Positions 34,050-43,409 of a DNA stretch of 64,000 bases are shown here, in pieces; the first letter of the stretch is position 1, and every line of letters starts with the position of its first letter. A model generated the notes under the pieces. The model was not told the origin of the DNA. It saw only the letters and a list, made by a program, of their open reading frames with translations, and did not search any database. Both the position numbers and the translations under genes were made by a program. The stretch is from Stutzerimonas zhaodongensis (lineage in GTDB: Bacteria > Pseudomonadota > Gammaproteobacteria > Pseudomonadales > Pseudomonadaceae), in NCBI RefSeq assembly GCF_003696365.1, contig NZ_RFFM01000001.1:186001-250000 (forward strand), written 5' to 3'.

Positions 34050-35495
34050 TTAGCGGGGCGCCACTGTGGTCGGGTTGATCGTTGCTCCAGACGCCCCGTG
34101 GCCACTCACCTTTGCAGGCCAGACGCTTGGGTCCAAATCCAGGTCGGCGAACTGCTTCGGATCGAATACCGGCGTCTCGATTCCGGCTTTGCGCTGGTTG
34201 TCGTAATCGCGCATCAGGCGCAGACCGACCTTGAACAGCAACGCCAGCGCGATCAGGTTGCAGATGGCGAGCAGTCCCATGGTGACATCGGCGAAGCCGA
34301 ATACCGTGCCCAGATCCTGGACCGATCCCCACATCACCAGGCCGATGACCATCACCCGGTAGAGCAGCACTGGCCAGCGCTTGCCCGTGAAGAAGCTCAG
34401 TGCGTTCTCGCCCAGGTAATAGTTGTAGATCAGCGTGGTGAACACGAACAGCAGCAGCGCGACGCTGATGAACACCCGGCCCCATTCGCCGACGACAGCG
34501 GCAACGGCGGTCTGGGTCAGAACGACGCCGGCCATGTCGCTGCCCGGCTCGAACACACCTGAGAGAATGATGATCAGCGCGGTGCAGCTGCACAGCACGA
34601 TGGTGTCGATGAATACGCTCAGCGACTGGACGATGCCCTGCGCGACCGGGTGCTTGACCTCGGCGACTGCCGCCACGTTGGGCGCGCTGCCCAGGCCGGC
34701 TTCGTTGGAGAACAGGCCGCGCTTGACGCCCATGATGATCGCCGCGCCAATGCCCCCGGCGAATGCCGGCTCGAGACCGAAGGCGCTGCGGAAGATGGTG
34801 CCGAACGCTTCAGGAATGGCGCCTGCATTGCTGCCAATGACGAAGATGGCCATGCCGATGTAGGCGAACGCCATGACCGGTACCAGTACGTCGGCAAACT
34901 TGGCGATGCGCTTGATGCCGCCAAAGATGATCAGACCGATCACCACCATCAGCACGATGCCGCTGACGAAGGTCGGCACACCAAAGGTGTCGTTCATCGA
35001 GCTGGCGACCGTGTAGGACTGCACGGCGTTGAAACCGAAGCCAAAGGTCACCAGCAGCAACAGCGAAACCACGATGCCCAACCAGCGCTGGCCCAGGCCG
35101 TGCTGGATATAGAACGCCGGGCCGCCGCGGTAGCCGCCGTCGGCTTCGCGGCGCTTGTACAGCTGAGCCAGGGAGCATTCGAAATAGCTGGTGGCCATGC
35201 CGACCAGCGCGACGATCCACATCCAGAAGATCGCGCCCGGGCCACCAAGCATGATGGCGACCGACACGCCGGCGATATTGCCGGCACCGACGCGCCCGGC
35301 GACGCTGAGCATCAGCGCCTGGAACGAACTGAGCTGGCCTGGTTGACGTTTGAAGGCTTCGCCGAAGATGCGAAACATGCTGCCGAAATAGCGAAACTGG
35401 ACGAATCGCGAGGCGATGGTGAAGTACAGGCCGAGGCCTATCAGCATCACGATGAGCAACTTGCTCCAGATGAGATCGTTGAGAAGATCGAGCAT
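34050..35495 (-). CDS. sodium:alanine symporter (AGCS family)
   Basis: A 481-residue integral membrane protein with about 11 helices. AGCS signatures include AGRVGAGNIAGVSVAIMLGG (near residue 66), GGPAFYIQHGL and MGVKRGLFSNEAGLGSAPN (near 250). These transporters couple Na+ (or H+) to uptake of alanine or glycine. It is divergent from an HTH regulator gene at 35649 and upstream of asparaginase on the same strand with a 120-bp gap. Confidence 0.94.
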   Translation of the reverse strand: MLDLLNDLIWSKLLIVMLIGLGLYFTIASRFVQFRYFGSMFRIFGEAFKRQPGQLSSFQALMLSVAGRVGAGNIAGVSVAIMLGGPGAIFWMWIVALVGMATSYFECSLAQLYKRREADGGYRGGPAFYIQHGLGQRWLGIVVSLLLLVTFGFGFNAVQSYTVASSMNDTFGVPTFVSGIVLMVVIGLIIFGGIKRIAKFADVLVPVMAFAYIGMAIFVIGSNAGAIPEAFGTIFRSAFGLEPAFAGGIGAAIIMGVKRGLFSNEAGLGSAPNVAAVAEVKHPVAQGIVQSLSVFIDTIVLCSCTALIIILSGVFEPGSDMAGVVLTQTAVAAVVGEWGRVFISVALLLFVFTTLIYNYYLGENALSFFTGKRWPVLLYRVMVIGLVMWGSVQDLGTVFGFADVTMGLLAICNLIALALLFKVGLRLMRDYDNQRKAGIETPVFDPKQFADLDLDPSVWPAKVSGHGASGATINPTTVAPR

Positions 35496-35648
35496 GGCGG
35501 AGGGTCTCTCTTGTTGTTTTGACGAATGAGGGGTGACGCAGGGCGGGAATGGTTGGCCAGAGGCGATATGCCATGCAATTGCGCGGGTCGCGGCGATCTG
35601 GCGCGAGTTGATGCTAGAATCGCGTCGCTCGCATCACAGGGATCGACC

Positions 35649-36470
35649 ATGCAAGACCATCTCGGCGCCAATCTCAAGCTGCTCTGCAGCCATTACCGTT
35701 CGATTGCCGAGGTATGCCGCAAGCTCTCGATCAACCGGGCGCAGTTCAACAAGTACCTGAACGGCCAGAGCCGCCCGACTGCACACAACCTCAAGCGCAT
35801 CTGCGATTTCTTCGGGGTCGAGGGTTACGAGCTGAGCCTGCCTGGCGAGCAATTCGCCCAACTGATCGGCCTGCGGCGGCACGATCAGGAGCGCATCGCT
35901 GCCAGTGATCCGCTGCTCGAGCTGTTCCAGCCGATGCGCGACAACGCCAACAGCCTGGCCCGCTATTGCGGTTATTACTTCGAATACGCCAACTGCATGT
36001 CGGTGCCGGGGCAGATCCTGCTGTCGCTGGTACATTTGCGTGAGGATCGCGGCAGCTTTGTTTTCGAGCGTCAGGAACGACAGGAGCAGTCGCGCCCGGA
36101 CAATCCCAAACAGGAAGACGGGGTAGTGCGCTGTCGCTATCTAGGTGCAGCCTTTTACCTGCAGGATCGGCTGTTTCTCATCGACTACGAGTCACTGACC
36201 GGCAACGAGATGAGCCAGACCATCCTGATTCCCAGCTTCAAGAGCCGCATTAGTCGGCTCAATGGCCTGAAGACCGGCGTATCCAGCGGCGACCGGCGTA
36301 CGCCGGCCTGCACACGCGTGGTGTGGGAATATCTGGGTACGGAGATCAACCGGGTCAATGCGTATCGGCAGGTGATGCTCTACGCCCTCGATGACACGCG
36401 CATTGATCCCGAAATCCGCGAGCGCCTGGCGGCGGCATCCATGCGTGATGGGCTGTTCGAGATCGAATGA
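35649..36470 (+). CDS. XRE-type helix-turn-helix transcriptional regulator
   Basis: A 273-residue protein; the start at 35649 follows cacagggatcgacc. The N-terminal 65 residues are an XRE-like helix-turn-helix (CRKLSINRAQFNKYLNGQ, RPTAHNLKRICDFFGV). The remaining ~200 residues form an unassigned domain with the pieces GYYFEYANCMS, RCRYLGAAFYLQDR and SFKSRISRLNGL; it probably senses a ligand or mediates oligomerisation. Divergent from the alanine symporter, which makes that gene a plausible target. The family is recognised as XRE-like; its function is not known to me. Confidence 0.8.
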   Translation: MQDHLGANLKLLCSHYRSIAEVCRKLSINRAQFNKYLNGQSRPTAHNLKRICDFFGVEGYELSLPGEQFAQLIGLRRHDQERIAASDPLLELFQPMRDNANSLARYCGYYFEYANCMSVPGQILLSLVHLREDRGSFVFERQERQEQSRPDNPKQEDGVVRCRYLGAAFYLQDRLFLIDYESLTGNEMSQTILIPSFKSRISRLNGLKTGVSSGDRRTPACTRVVWEYLGTEINRVNAYRQVMLYALDDTRIDPEIRERLAAASMRDGLFEIE

Positions 36471-36553
36471 ACCAGCTCGCCGCGAGTGTCGGACGGCTGT
36501 TGCTGCATTGCTAGGCGCAGAAGAGAGGCGGGAGATGTGTGGCGGATTTTCGT

Positions 36554-36580
36554 CTCGATGGCGACGTGTGCGCCATCGAG
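36554..36580. terminator. bidirectional hairpin between convergent genes
   Basis: Perfect 10-bp stem CTCGATGGCG / CGCCATCGAG with a 7-nt loop. It lies between the ends of the XRE regulator (+) and the binding-protein gene (-), followed by GTTTC on one side and GAAAAT on the other. Confidence 0.55.
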
Positions 36581-36593
36581 CGTTTCAGGCGAA

Positions 36594-37352
36594 TCAGCAG
36601 AGTTCTGGGTGTTTGGTGCAGGTGCCGTAGCCCTCGGTCTTCATATCGTCCAGCGCCTTCTGCAGACGGGTGACGACTTCATCGGGGGTGTCCAGATTCA
36701 ATGCCAGGTACAGCGGCGCTGAGTTGAATACCAGCACTGTGTTCAGGCCGGCGACGCCCTCCTGCTTGGCGTAGTAGCGCCAGACCGGATCGGAGGTCGC
36801 CCAGAGGTCGATCTTGCCGGTGAGCAGTTTTTGCAGGTTTTCCTGATCGCGTAGCGAGTTGACGGGCGTCAGGCCCTGCGCTTCGACACGCTGGCTGACT
36901 GCGCTGCTCTTGTAGGCGCCGATGGTGTAGCCCTTGGCCTGTTCCAGGCTGGTCAGCTTCAGGCTGGAACCTGGAGCCGAGAGCAGTACGCTTTCGTACT
37001 GCGCGATCGGGCCGACCCACTTGAACAGTGGGCGGCGCGCATCGGTCATGGACGTCGAGAAAAGGCCGTGATTGGGTAGATCCAGCGTCGATTGGTAGAT
37101 GCGATCCCATGGGAAACGCAGGGTCATCGAATAGGGAATGTCGGCGCGCTTGAACATTTCGCGCACGGTGGTTGCGCTGATGCCCTCTATATTTTCCTCG
37201 CGGGCGAAGTTCTTGCCGCCATCAGCCATGTTGAAAGGCGGGAAGTTTTCGGTCTGCAGGACCATTTCGTAGCCCTTCGGAAGCTCCGCCTGAGCGAGCG
37301 GCGCGCCGATAATCGAGCTGAACAACAAGGTGATGGCGAATAATTTGCGCAT
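36594..37352 (-). CDS. orphan periplasmic solute-binding protein (SBP_bac_3 type)
   Basis: A 252-residue protein; start at 37352 after cggaggcccc. Signal peptide MRKLFAITLLFSSIIGAPLAQA, then a binding-protein fold (TENFPPFNM, REENIEGISATTVREMFKRAD, SMTDARRPLFKWVGPI). It ends in a Cys-containing tail, GTCTKHPELC. The sequence looks like the amino-acid-binding family 3 branch found without permeases, sometimes acting in signalling. No transporter permease is adjacent, so ligand and partner are unknown. Confidence 0.85.
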   Translation of the reverse strand: MRKLFAITLLFSSIIGAPLAQAELPKGYEMVLQTENFPPFNMADGGKNFAREENIEGISATTVREMFKRADIPYSMTLRFPWDRIYQSTLDLPNHGLFSTSMTDARRPLFKWVGPIAQYESVLLSAPGSSLKLTSLEQAKGYTIGAYKSSAVSQRVEAQGLTPVNSLRDQENLQKLLTGKIDLWATSDPVWRYYAKQEGVAGLNTVLVFNSAPLYLALNLDTPDEVVTRLQKALDDMKTEGYGTCTKHPELC

Positions 37353-37611
37353 GGGGCCTCCGAGGAATCGGCGGATTCTACGCACGGTGCAAAATTCAGG
37401 ACTTGTGCCGGGTCACGGTTTTGGAGTGCGGATCAGTGCACGGTTTAGGCATTGCGGAGCTGAACAGGAAGGTGGGGCTGAAACTTTCAGCCTGGGCAGG
37501 CATCTCAGGCCGTTTGCCCTGCTACGCCTCGATCCGTCGGTTTGCAGGCGTTGCAGGGCGCTGACTTGAAGTCGCAAGCGGCGCCTCGCTCGCAGGCACC
37601 GCCTCTCAGAC
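37353..37611. other. intergenic region, no gene seen
   Basis: About 260 bases between two minus-strand genes. It would contain the binding-protein promoter and the 3' end of the symporter mRNA; an imperfect GC-rich hairpin (about 37578-37602) is the only structure noticed. Confidence 0.5.
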
Positions 37612-38871
37612 TTACTTCTTATTGACGCTGTCGTAGATGTCGCGGTCCAGTTCGTTCTCGCTGCGCCCGACCAGCGTGGTAGTCATCAGGTCACCGGCAA
37701 CGTTTACGGTGGTGCGGGCCATATCGAGGATTCGGTCGATCCCGGCGATCAGTGCCACGCCTTCAAGCGGCAGGCCGGCTGCGGTCAGGACCAGCCCGAG
37801 CATGATCAATCCGGCTCCCGGAATACCGGCCGTTCCGATCGAGGCCAAGGTCGCGGTGAGGATGATCATCAGGTATTGGCCCGCGCTGAGGTCGATTCCG
37901 AACGCCTGGGCGATAAAAAGCGCCAGAACGCCCTGGTAGATCGCCGTACCGTCCATATTGATCGTCGCACCCACTGGCAGCACGAAGCCCGCTACGCCTT
38001 CGGATATCCCGAGGTTCTTGCGCGCGCACTCGATCGACACCGGTAAGGTTCCTGAGCTGCTCGAGGTGCTGAAAGCAACTGCCAGAGCGGGTGCGATGCC
38101 CTGCAGAAAGCGCAAGGGGCTGAGCCGGCCCACCAGCCCCAGCAGGCCGCCGTAGACCAGCAGCACATGCGCGATGCTGGCCATGTAGATCACGCCGATG
38201 ACGCCGGCCAAGGGCAGCAGCACCTCCGCACCATGGCTGCCGACCACTCCCGCGGTAAGTGCGAAAACACCGAAAGGCGCAACGCGCATCACCAGATCGG
38301 TAAGCTTGTAGAAGGTCTCGGCCAGGCCATCGAAAAGGCGCACGGCCGGCGCTGCGCGCTCGCCCACCAGGTTCATGCTCACGCCTAGCGCAATGGCAAA
38401 GACGATGATCTGCAGGATATTGCCCTCGGCAAAGGCCGTGACCGGGTTGCTCGGCACCAGACCGACCAGGATGCTCACCAGAGAAGGCGCCTGTTTGGCC
38501 TCGGTAGTGGTGCTAGCAACCATGTTCATCCCCTCTCCGGGACTGAACAGAGCACCGAACAGCAGGCCGATACTGACCGCGAAGGCGGTGGTTATCAGAT
38601 AGATAACTATGGTCTTGATGCTGATGCGGCCGAGCTTGGCGCTGTCTTGCATGGAGGTGATACCCGCGACCAGCGAGACGAACACCAACGGCACGATCAG
38701 CATCTTGATGGCATTGAGAAACAGTGTGCCAATCGGCGCCAGAATCAGCGCCTTTTCTTTGAACAGCAGGCCGGTGGCAATGCCGAGTGCCAGGCCTATC
38801 AGAATCTGCTGCCACAGGGCGAGGCGCCCGAGCAGGCGAAAGGGTGTACGAAGGGTGGTGCTCTGGTTCAT
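37612..38871 (-). CDS. dicarboxylate/amino acid:cation symporter (DAACS family)
   Basis: A 419-residue transporter of the GltP/DctA/SstT superfamily. Hallmarks are the serine-rich re-entrant loop AFSTSSSSGTLPVS (about residue 266) and the NMDGTAIYQG motif (about 305), followed by GIPGAGLIM. It takes up glutamate, aspartate, C4-dicarboxylates or a neutral amino acid with Na+ or H+. Its position downstream of aspA on the same strand suggests aspartate or fumarate as a substrate, but the substrate class cannot be fixed by sequence reading. Confidence 0.92.
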   Translation of the reverse strand: MNQSTTLRTPFRLLGRLALWQQILIGLALGIATGLLFKEKALILAPIGTLFLNAIKMLIVPLVFVSLVAGITSMQDSAKLGRISIKTIVIYLITTAFAVSIGLLFGALFSPGEGMNMVASTTTEAKQAPSLVSILVGLVPSNPVTAFAEGNILQIIVFAIALGVSMNLVGERAAPAVRLFDGLAETFYKLTDLVMRVAPFGVFALTAGVVGSHGAEVLLPLAGVIGVIYMASIAHVLLVYGGLLGLVGRLSPLRFLQGIAPALAVAFSTSSSSGTLPVSIECARKNLGISEGVAGFVLPVGATINMDGTAIYQGVLALFIAQAFGIDLSAGQYLMIILTATLASIGTAGIPGAGLIMLGLVLTAAGLPLEGVALIAGIDRILDMARTTVNVAGDLMTTTLVGRSENELDRDIYDSVNKK

Positions 38872-38930
38872 GCGGGTACCTGTTTGTTGTTCTTATTGAA
38901 ACGGACCGTCGGATGCGGCCCGGTTGAAAC

Positions 38931-38950
38931 GCGCCCGATATATCGGGCGC
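38931..38950 (-). terminator. palindromic terminator of aspA
   Basis: GCGCCCGATATATCGGGCGC, a perfect 20-bp palindrome, 18 bases after the aspA stop on the minus strand and followed there by GTTTC. It folds as an 8-bp stem with a TATA loop and separates aspA from the symporter gene. Confidence 0.6.
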
Positions 38951-38967
38951 TGTAGCGTCGCCTGGTG

Positions 38968-40392
38968 TCAGGCTTTAAGCGGCACCAGTCGCGGCGCGAT
39001 CATGTTTTCCGGGCGCAGGATGTCGTCGAGCGTGGCGTCGTCCAGCAGCCGCTCTTCACGCACCAGCTCCAGCACGCCTCGACCGGTGAGCAGCGCCTGG
39101 CCCGCGATCCGTGTGGCATTCTCGTAGCCGATGTAGGGATTCAGCGCGGTGATCAGCCCGATGGAGCTTTCCATCAGCTGACGGCAGCGATCCTCGTTGG
39201 CGGTGATGCCGACGATGCAATGCTCACGCAGCATGTCCATGGCGCGCTGCAGCAGGCGAATCGAGTCGAACAGCTTGAAGGCAATCAATGGCTCCATGAC
39301 GTTGAGCTGCAACTGCCCGGCTTCGGCGGCCATGGTCAGCGCCAGGTCGTTGCCGATCACCTCGAAGGCGACCTGATTGACCGCTTCGGGAATCACCGGG
39401 TTGACCTTGCCCGGCATGATCGAGCTTCCGGGTTGCCGCGCCGGCAGGTTGATTTCATTGATACCGGTGCGCGGTCCGCTGGAGAGCAGGCGTAGATCGT
39501 TGCAGATCTTCGAAAGCTTCACCGCCAGGCGCTTGAGCATGCTGGAGAAGGTAACGAAGGCGCCCATGTCCGAAGTGGCCTCGATCAGGTCCGCAGCGGG
39601 CTTGAGCGGATGGCCGCTGATGGTTGCCAGACGTTGCACGGCCAGGTTCTGGTAACTCGGATCGGCATTGATGCCGGTGCCGATGGCCGTGCCGCCGAGG
39701 TTCACCTCGACCAACAATTGCGGCGCTATAAGGCGCAGGTGCTCCAGGTCCTCTCCCAGGGTGGTGGCGAACGCGCGGAATTCCTGGCCCAGGGTCATGG
39801 GCACCGCGTCTTGCAACTGGGTGCGTCCCATCTTGAGAATGTGCGCAAACTCCGCGGACTTGCCAGCGAACGCCTGGACCAGGCTGTCGAGGCTGGCCAG
39901 CAAGGTGTCATGGCCGAGCAGCAGGCCGAGGCGAATGGCGGTGGGGTAGGCATCGTTGGTGGACTGGGCCATGTTCACATCGTTGTTCGGATGCAAATGC
40001 TGGTACTCACCCTTGGGGTGGCCCATGTACTCCAGCGCCAGATTGGCGATCACTTCGTTGGCGTTCATGTTCGTCGAGGTGCCGGCGCCCCCCTGGATCA
40101 TGTCGACGACGAACTGATCGTGGTGCTCGCCACGAACGAGATGGGCGCAGGCCTGACTGATCGCCATGTGCTTGGCGTCGCTGAGGTGTCCCAGTTCGCG
40201 ATTGGCGTCCGCTGCCGCCTGCTTGACCATGGCTAGGGCTACTACCAGCTTCGGAAAGTGCGAGAGCGGCACACCGGAGAGGTGAAAATTGCGCACAGCA
40301 CGCAGAGTCTGGATGCCGTAATAAGCGTCAGCGGGAACTTCCAAAGAGCCAAGCAGATCTTTTTCGAGGCGGAATGATGCAGCGGAGGACAT
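38968..40392 (-). CDS. aspA: aspartate ammonia-lyase
   Basis: A 474-residue fumarase/aspartase superfamily enzyme. The signature loop GSSIMPGKVNP (near residue 321) carries the catalytic Ser; GGAGTSTNMNANEV and HPNNDVNMAQSTND match the other conserved regions. It converts aspartate to fumarate and ammonia. The start at 40392 gives the usual family length; two further in-frame starts (40404, and GTG at 40422) lie just upstream with no clearer ribosome binding site. Divergent from a LysR regulator and upstream of a DAACS symporter. Confidence 0.93.
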   Translation of the reverse strand: MSSAASFRLEKDLLGSLEVPADAYYGIQTLRAVRNFHLSGVPLSHFPKLVVALAMVKQAAADANRELGHLSDAKHMAISQACAHLVRGEHHDQFVVDMIQGGAGTSTNMNANEVIANLALEYMGHPKGEYQHLHPNNDVNMAQSTNDAYPTAIRLGLLLGHDTLLASLDSLVQAFAGKSAEFAHILKMGRTQLQDAVPMTLGQEFRAFATTLGEDLEHLRLIAPQLLVEVNLGGTAIGTGINADPSYQNLAVQRLATISGHPLKPAADLIEATSDMGAFVTFSSMLKRLAVKLSKICNDLRLLSSGPRTGINEINLPARQPGSSIMPGKVNPVIPEAVNQVAFEVIGNDLALTMAAEAGQLQLNVMEPLIAFKLFDSIRLLQRAMDMLREHCIVGITANEDRCRQLMESSIGLITALNPYIGYENATRIAGQALLTGRGVLELVREERLLDDATLDDILRPENMIAPRLVPLKA

Positions 40393-40585
40393 GAGGGTTC
40401 TCATCCGAGAGATAAGCGGCACATGCCGCGAGGGCCGCTAACATAGGGCTTGAGCCCATTTCCCTGCCAATGCCGTTAAACGCTGGGTCATGCACAATCG
40501 GCATAGAACCCATGTGACGCCGTTTCGCTGACAAGCGTTATTGCTGCACTTGGCATTCCGTTTCCGATCCGCCGGAGTCGCTTTT

Positions 40586-41512
40586 TTGAACATCGAAACC
40601 AAATGGTTGGAAGACCTGATCGCGCTGGCCTCGACCCGCAGTTTTTCCCAGGCGGCTGAGCGGCGCTTCGTGACCCAGCCCGCCTTCAGCCGGCGTATCC
40701 GCAGCCTGGAAAATTGTCTCGGTTTGACCCTGGTGAACCGCGCCAAGACCCCGATCGAGCTGACCGAGGCCGGCCAGCTGTTCCTGGTCACGGCGCGCAA
40801 CATGATCGACCAGCTCGGCGAGGTGGTGCACTACCTGCACAATCTCGAAGGACAGCGTGGTGAGGTGTTGCAGATCGCCGCCGCCCACTCGTTGGCGCTG
40901 GGCTTCTTTCCCGAATGGCTGGCGAGACTGCGTCAGGACGGCGTGCCGGTGAACAGCCGGCTGGTGGCGACCAACGTCGGAGAGGCCGTGCATTCGTTGC
41001 GTGAGGGCACCTGCGACCTGATCCTCGCTTACTACGACCCGGACGCTGCGCTGCAAATGGACCCGGAGCTATTCCCGTCACTCTCGCTTGGGCGTACCGA
41101 AATCGTGCCCGTCTGCGGAGTCGATGCAGCGGGCGAGCCTCTATTCGATCCGGACAGCGGCCAGACCGTCCCATTGTTGGCCTATAGCGCCGGCGCTTCG
41201 CTGGGGCGTTCGGTCAACCTGCTCCTGCGCCAGCGCGGTCTGCGTTCATCGACGGTCTACGAGACAGCCATGGCCGACAGCTTGAAAAGCATGGCGATGC
41301 AGCGCCTGGGCCTGGCCTGGGTGCCTCGGCTGAGCGTAACTGCCGAGCTGGAGCGCGGCGAGCTGGTAGTTTGTGGTGGCGAGCACTGGCGGGTGCCGCT
41401 GGAGATTCGCCTGTACCGCTGCGCACTGGTACGCAAGGCGCCGGTGCGCTTGCTTTGGCGCAAGCTGGAAGCGGGAGCGGGGCAGGGCGTAGAGGGGTTA
41501 TTGGTGGAGTGA
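40586..41512 (+). CDS. LysR-family regulator resembling HypT (YjiE)
   Basis: About 308 residues starting at TTG 40586, with cggag eight bases upstream; no in-frame ATG fits the family N-terminus. The beginning, (M)NIETKWLEDLIALASTRSF, and SQAAERRFVTQPAFSRRIRSLE form the winged helix; this N-terminus is very like E. coli HypT/YjiE, the hypochlorite-responsive regulator. The later parts AAAHSLALGFFPEWLA and LREGTCDLILAYYD fit the same group. In E. coli, methionine oxidation activates HypT; whether equivalent Met residues serve here needs alignment. It is divergent from aspA, so aspA control is an alternative role. Confidence 0.82.
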   Translation: MNIETKWLEDLIALASTRSFSQAAERRFVTQPAFSRRIRSLENCLGLTLVNRAKTPIELTEAGQLFLVTARNMIDQLGEVVHYLHNLEGQRGEVLQIAAAHSLALGFFPEWLARLRQDGVPVNSRLVATNVGEAVHSLREGTCDLILAYYDPDAALQMDPELFPSLSLGRTEIVPVCGVDAAGEPLFDPDSGQTVPLLAYSAGASLGRSVNLLLRQRGLRSSTVYETAMADSLKSMAMQRLGLAWVPRLSVTAELERGELVVCGGEHWRVPLEIRLYRCALVRKAPVRLLWRKLEAGAGQGVEGLLVE

Positions 41513-41580
41513 GCCGCCGTCCGCTGGCAGCGTCATGGTTGCGGCGACTACGCAGCTTGCTTGCTGTCGGCCCGGTTGCA

Positions 41581-41610
41581 CCGATCGCCAGCAAGCTGGG
41601 CTCCTACAGG
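41581..41610. repeat. pseudomonad REP-like sequence
   Basis: The stretch with GATCGCCAGCAAGCTGG and GCTCCTACAGG matches the general style of Pseudomonas REP elements (…GCAAGCTCGCTCCTACAG…). A partial partner (gcagcttgcttgctg, 41552-41566) lies inverted just upstream. It is between convergent genes, the usual REP location. I saw no second complete copy in the window. Confidence 0.55.
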
Positions 41611-41615
41611 CTGGT

Positions 41616-41637
41616 GCTAGGGCCGTGCGGGCCTAGC
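41616..41637. terminator. hairpin between convergent regulator and adhP
   Basis: GCTAGGGCC / GGGCCTAGC with a 4-nt loop and one mismatch, immediately before the adhP stop codon region. It may end either transcript. Confidence 0.4.
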
Positions 41638-41643
41638 GCGTTG

Positions 41644-42666
41644 TTACATGCTCATCACGATCCGGCCTTCGATGGTCCCGGCGCGCATCTGGTCGAATAT
41701 CTGATTGATGTCGTCAAGCTTGCCGCTGTGGATGGTGGCCTTGACCAGACCCTCTGCGGCGAAGTCCAGCGCTTCCTGCAAATCTGCGCGGGTGCCGACA
41801 ATGGAGCCGGTAATGCTGATTGCCTTGAGCACGACATCGAATATCGGTGTCGGGAAATCTCCCGGTGGCAGCCCGACCAGGGCCACCGTGCCGTGCCGTC
41901 GTGCCATGCCGATGGCCTGGCCGAAGGCGCTGTTGGACACCGCCGTGACCAGCACCCCATGCGCACCGCCTATATCGCGTTGAATGACTTCGACCGGATC
42001 CTCCTTGCGCGCATTGATGGTCAGGCTGGCACCGAGCTTTTTCGCCAGTTCCAGCTTGGCATCGTCGACGTCCACCGCCGCTACGTGCAGGCCCATTGCC
42101 TTGGCGTATTGCACGGCCACATGACCCAGTCCGCCGACGCCTGAGATGACCACCCACTGGCCGGGTCGGGCGTTGGTTACCTTCAGGCCCTTGTACACCG
42201 TCACGCCGGCGCAGAGGATCGGAGCGATCTCGTCGAAGGCGACTTCTTTGGGCAGGATGCCGACGTAATTGGGGTCAGCCAGGACGTACTCCGCATAACC
42301 GCCATTCACCGAATAGCCGGTATTTTGCTGCTCGGCACAGAGCGTTTCCCAGCCAGTCAGGCAGTGTTCGCAGCAGCCGCAGGCGCTGTACAGCCAGGGC
42401 ACTCCGACGCGGTCACCTTCCTTGACCCGGCTGACACCGCCACCTACCGCGGCAACGTAACCTACGCCTTCGTGGCCGGGAATGAAGGGCAGCGGCGGGC
42501 GCACGGGCCAATCGCCCTCCACGGCATGCAGGTCTGTATGGCAGACGCCACAGGCTTCGATCTTGACCAGTATCTGGCCCGGGCCGGGCAATGGGACTTT
42601 CACCTCTTCGATACGCAGCGGTTCACCGTAGGTATGCGCCACGGCGGCTTTCATCGTCTGGTTCAT
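41644..42666 (-). CDS. adhP: zinc-dependent alcohol dehydrogenase AdhP
   Basis: A 340-residue medium-chain dehydrogenase. Start at 42666 after acaggagacgcatc. Catalytic zinc: CGVCHTD and GHEGVG; structural zinc: [15 protein letters not shown] (four Cys). NAD-binding motif [17 protein letters not shown] near 172. Length and the [14 protein letters not shown] stretch match propanol-preferring AdhP, which oxidises short primary alcohols to aldehydes or the reverse. Monocistronic by spacing. Confidence 0.94.
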   Translation of the reverse strand: MNQTMKAAVAHTYGEPLRIEEVKVPLPGPGQILVKIEACGVCHTDLHAVEGDWPVRPPLPFIPGHEGVGYVAAVGGGVSRVKEGDRVGVPWLYSACGCCEHCLTGWETLCAEQQNTGYSVNGGYAEYVLADPNYVGILPKEVAFDEIAPILCAGVTVYKGLKVTNARPGQWVVISGVGGLGHVAVQYAKAMGLHVAAVDVDDAKLELAKKLGASLTINARKEDPVEVIQRDIGGAHGVLVTAVSNSAFGQAIGMARRHGTVALVGLPPGDFPTPIFDVVLKAISITGSIVGTRADLQEALDFAAEGLVKATIHSGKLDDINQIFDQMRAGTIEGRIVMSM

Positions 42667-42801
42667 GATGCGTCTCCTGTGCGTCGGAACTGGCAGTCTC
42701 CATGTCTGATCCAAGCCAACATTGACCTCAGGCAAGGTTAGCGCTCATTCACTGCTTTGCCAGACGCGCGGTCACGGGTGCCGGGCGGTCTGGGCTTGCG
42801 A

Positions 42802-42807
42802 TATACT
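42802..42807 (+). promoter_or_regulatory. -10 element upstream of purE
   Basis: TATACT within gcgatatactgcg. Transcription from about 42813 would give a leader of roughly 105 nt before the purE start. No good -35 is evident. Confidence 0.45.
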
Positions 42808-42849
42808 GCGCGGCCTTTTGGTCGGACGGTTTCCGACCCTGTACCTGCA

Positions 42850-42875
42850 CGGCCGCGCTGCTATCAGCGCGGCCG
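42850..42875 (+). promoter_or_regulatory. strong hairpin in the purE leader
   Basis: Perfect 11-bp stem CGGCCGCGCTG / CAGCGCGGCCG with loop CTAT, followed by TTGTT, 43 bases before purE. It lies inside the predicted leader and could act as an attenuator or as an mRNA 5' stabiliser. Confidence 0.55.
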
Positions 42876-42917
42876 TTGTTCCTGATGCGCCTTAGGGCGC
42901 CGAAGCGAGGCACGACG

Positions 42918-43409
42918 ATGACCGCACTGGTAGGCGTGATCATGGGCTCCAAGTCCGACTGGTCCACCTTGAGCCACACCGCAGATATGCTGGAAAAGCT
43001 CGGCATTCCGCACGAAGTCACCGTGGTGTCTGCGCACCGCACGCCCGATCTGCTGTTCCAATATGCCGAACAGGCCGAGTCACGTGGGTTACGTGTGATC
43101 ATCGCCGGCGCAGGCGGTGCTGCGCATCTGCCGGGCATGTGCGCAGCCAAGACTCATCTGCCGGTGCTCGGCGTGCCGGTGCAGTCCTCGATGCTCTCGG
43201 GAGTGGATTCGCTGTTGTCGATCGTGCAGATGCCTGCCGGCGTACCGGTTGCCACTTTGGCAATCGGCAAGGCAGGGGCGATCAACGCCGCGCTGTTGTC
43301 AGCCAGCATCATTGGCCATGAGTTTCCCGAATATCACGCCGCGCTGAAGACGTTTCGCGACGAACAGACTCAAACCGTGCTCGACAATCCGGATCCGAGG
43401 AACGCGTAA
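42918..43409 (+). CDS. purE: N5-carboxyaminoimidazole ribonucleotide mutase
   Basis: A 163-residue PurE, class I. The start at 42918 gives [20 protein letters not shown]; the GSKSDW loop, SAHRTPD and GGAAHLPGM motifs bind the substrate. It moves the carboxylate of N5-CAIR to give CAIR in purine synthesis. It overlaps purK by one base (TAATG). Confidence 0.97.
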   Translation: MTALVGVIMGSKSDWSTLSHTADMLEKLGIPHEVTVVSAHRTPDLLFQYAEQAESRGLRVIIAGAGGAAHLPGMCAAKTHLPVLGVPVQSSMLSGVDSLLSIVQMPAGVPVATLAIGKAGAINAALLSASIIGHEFPEYHAALKTFRDEQTQTVLDNPDPRNA

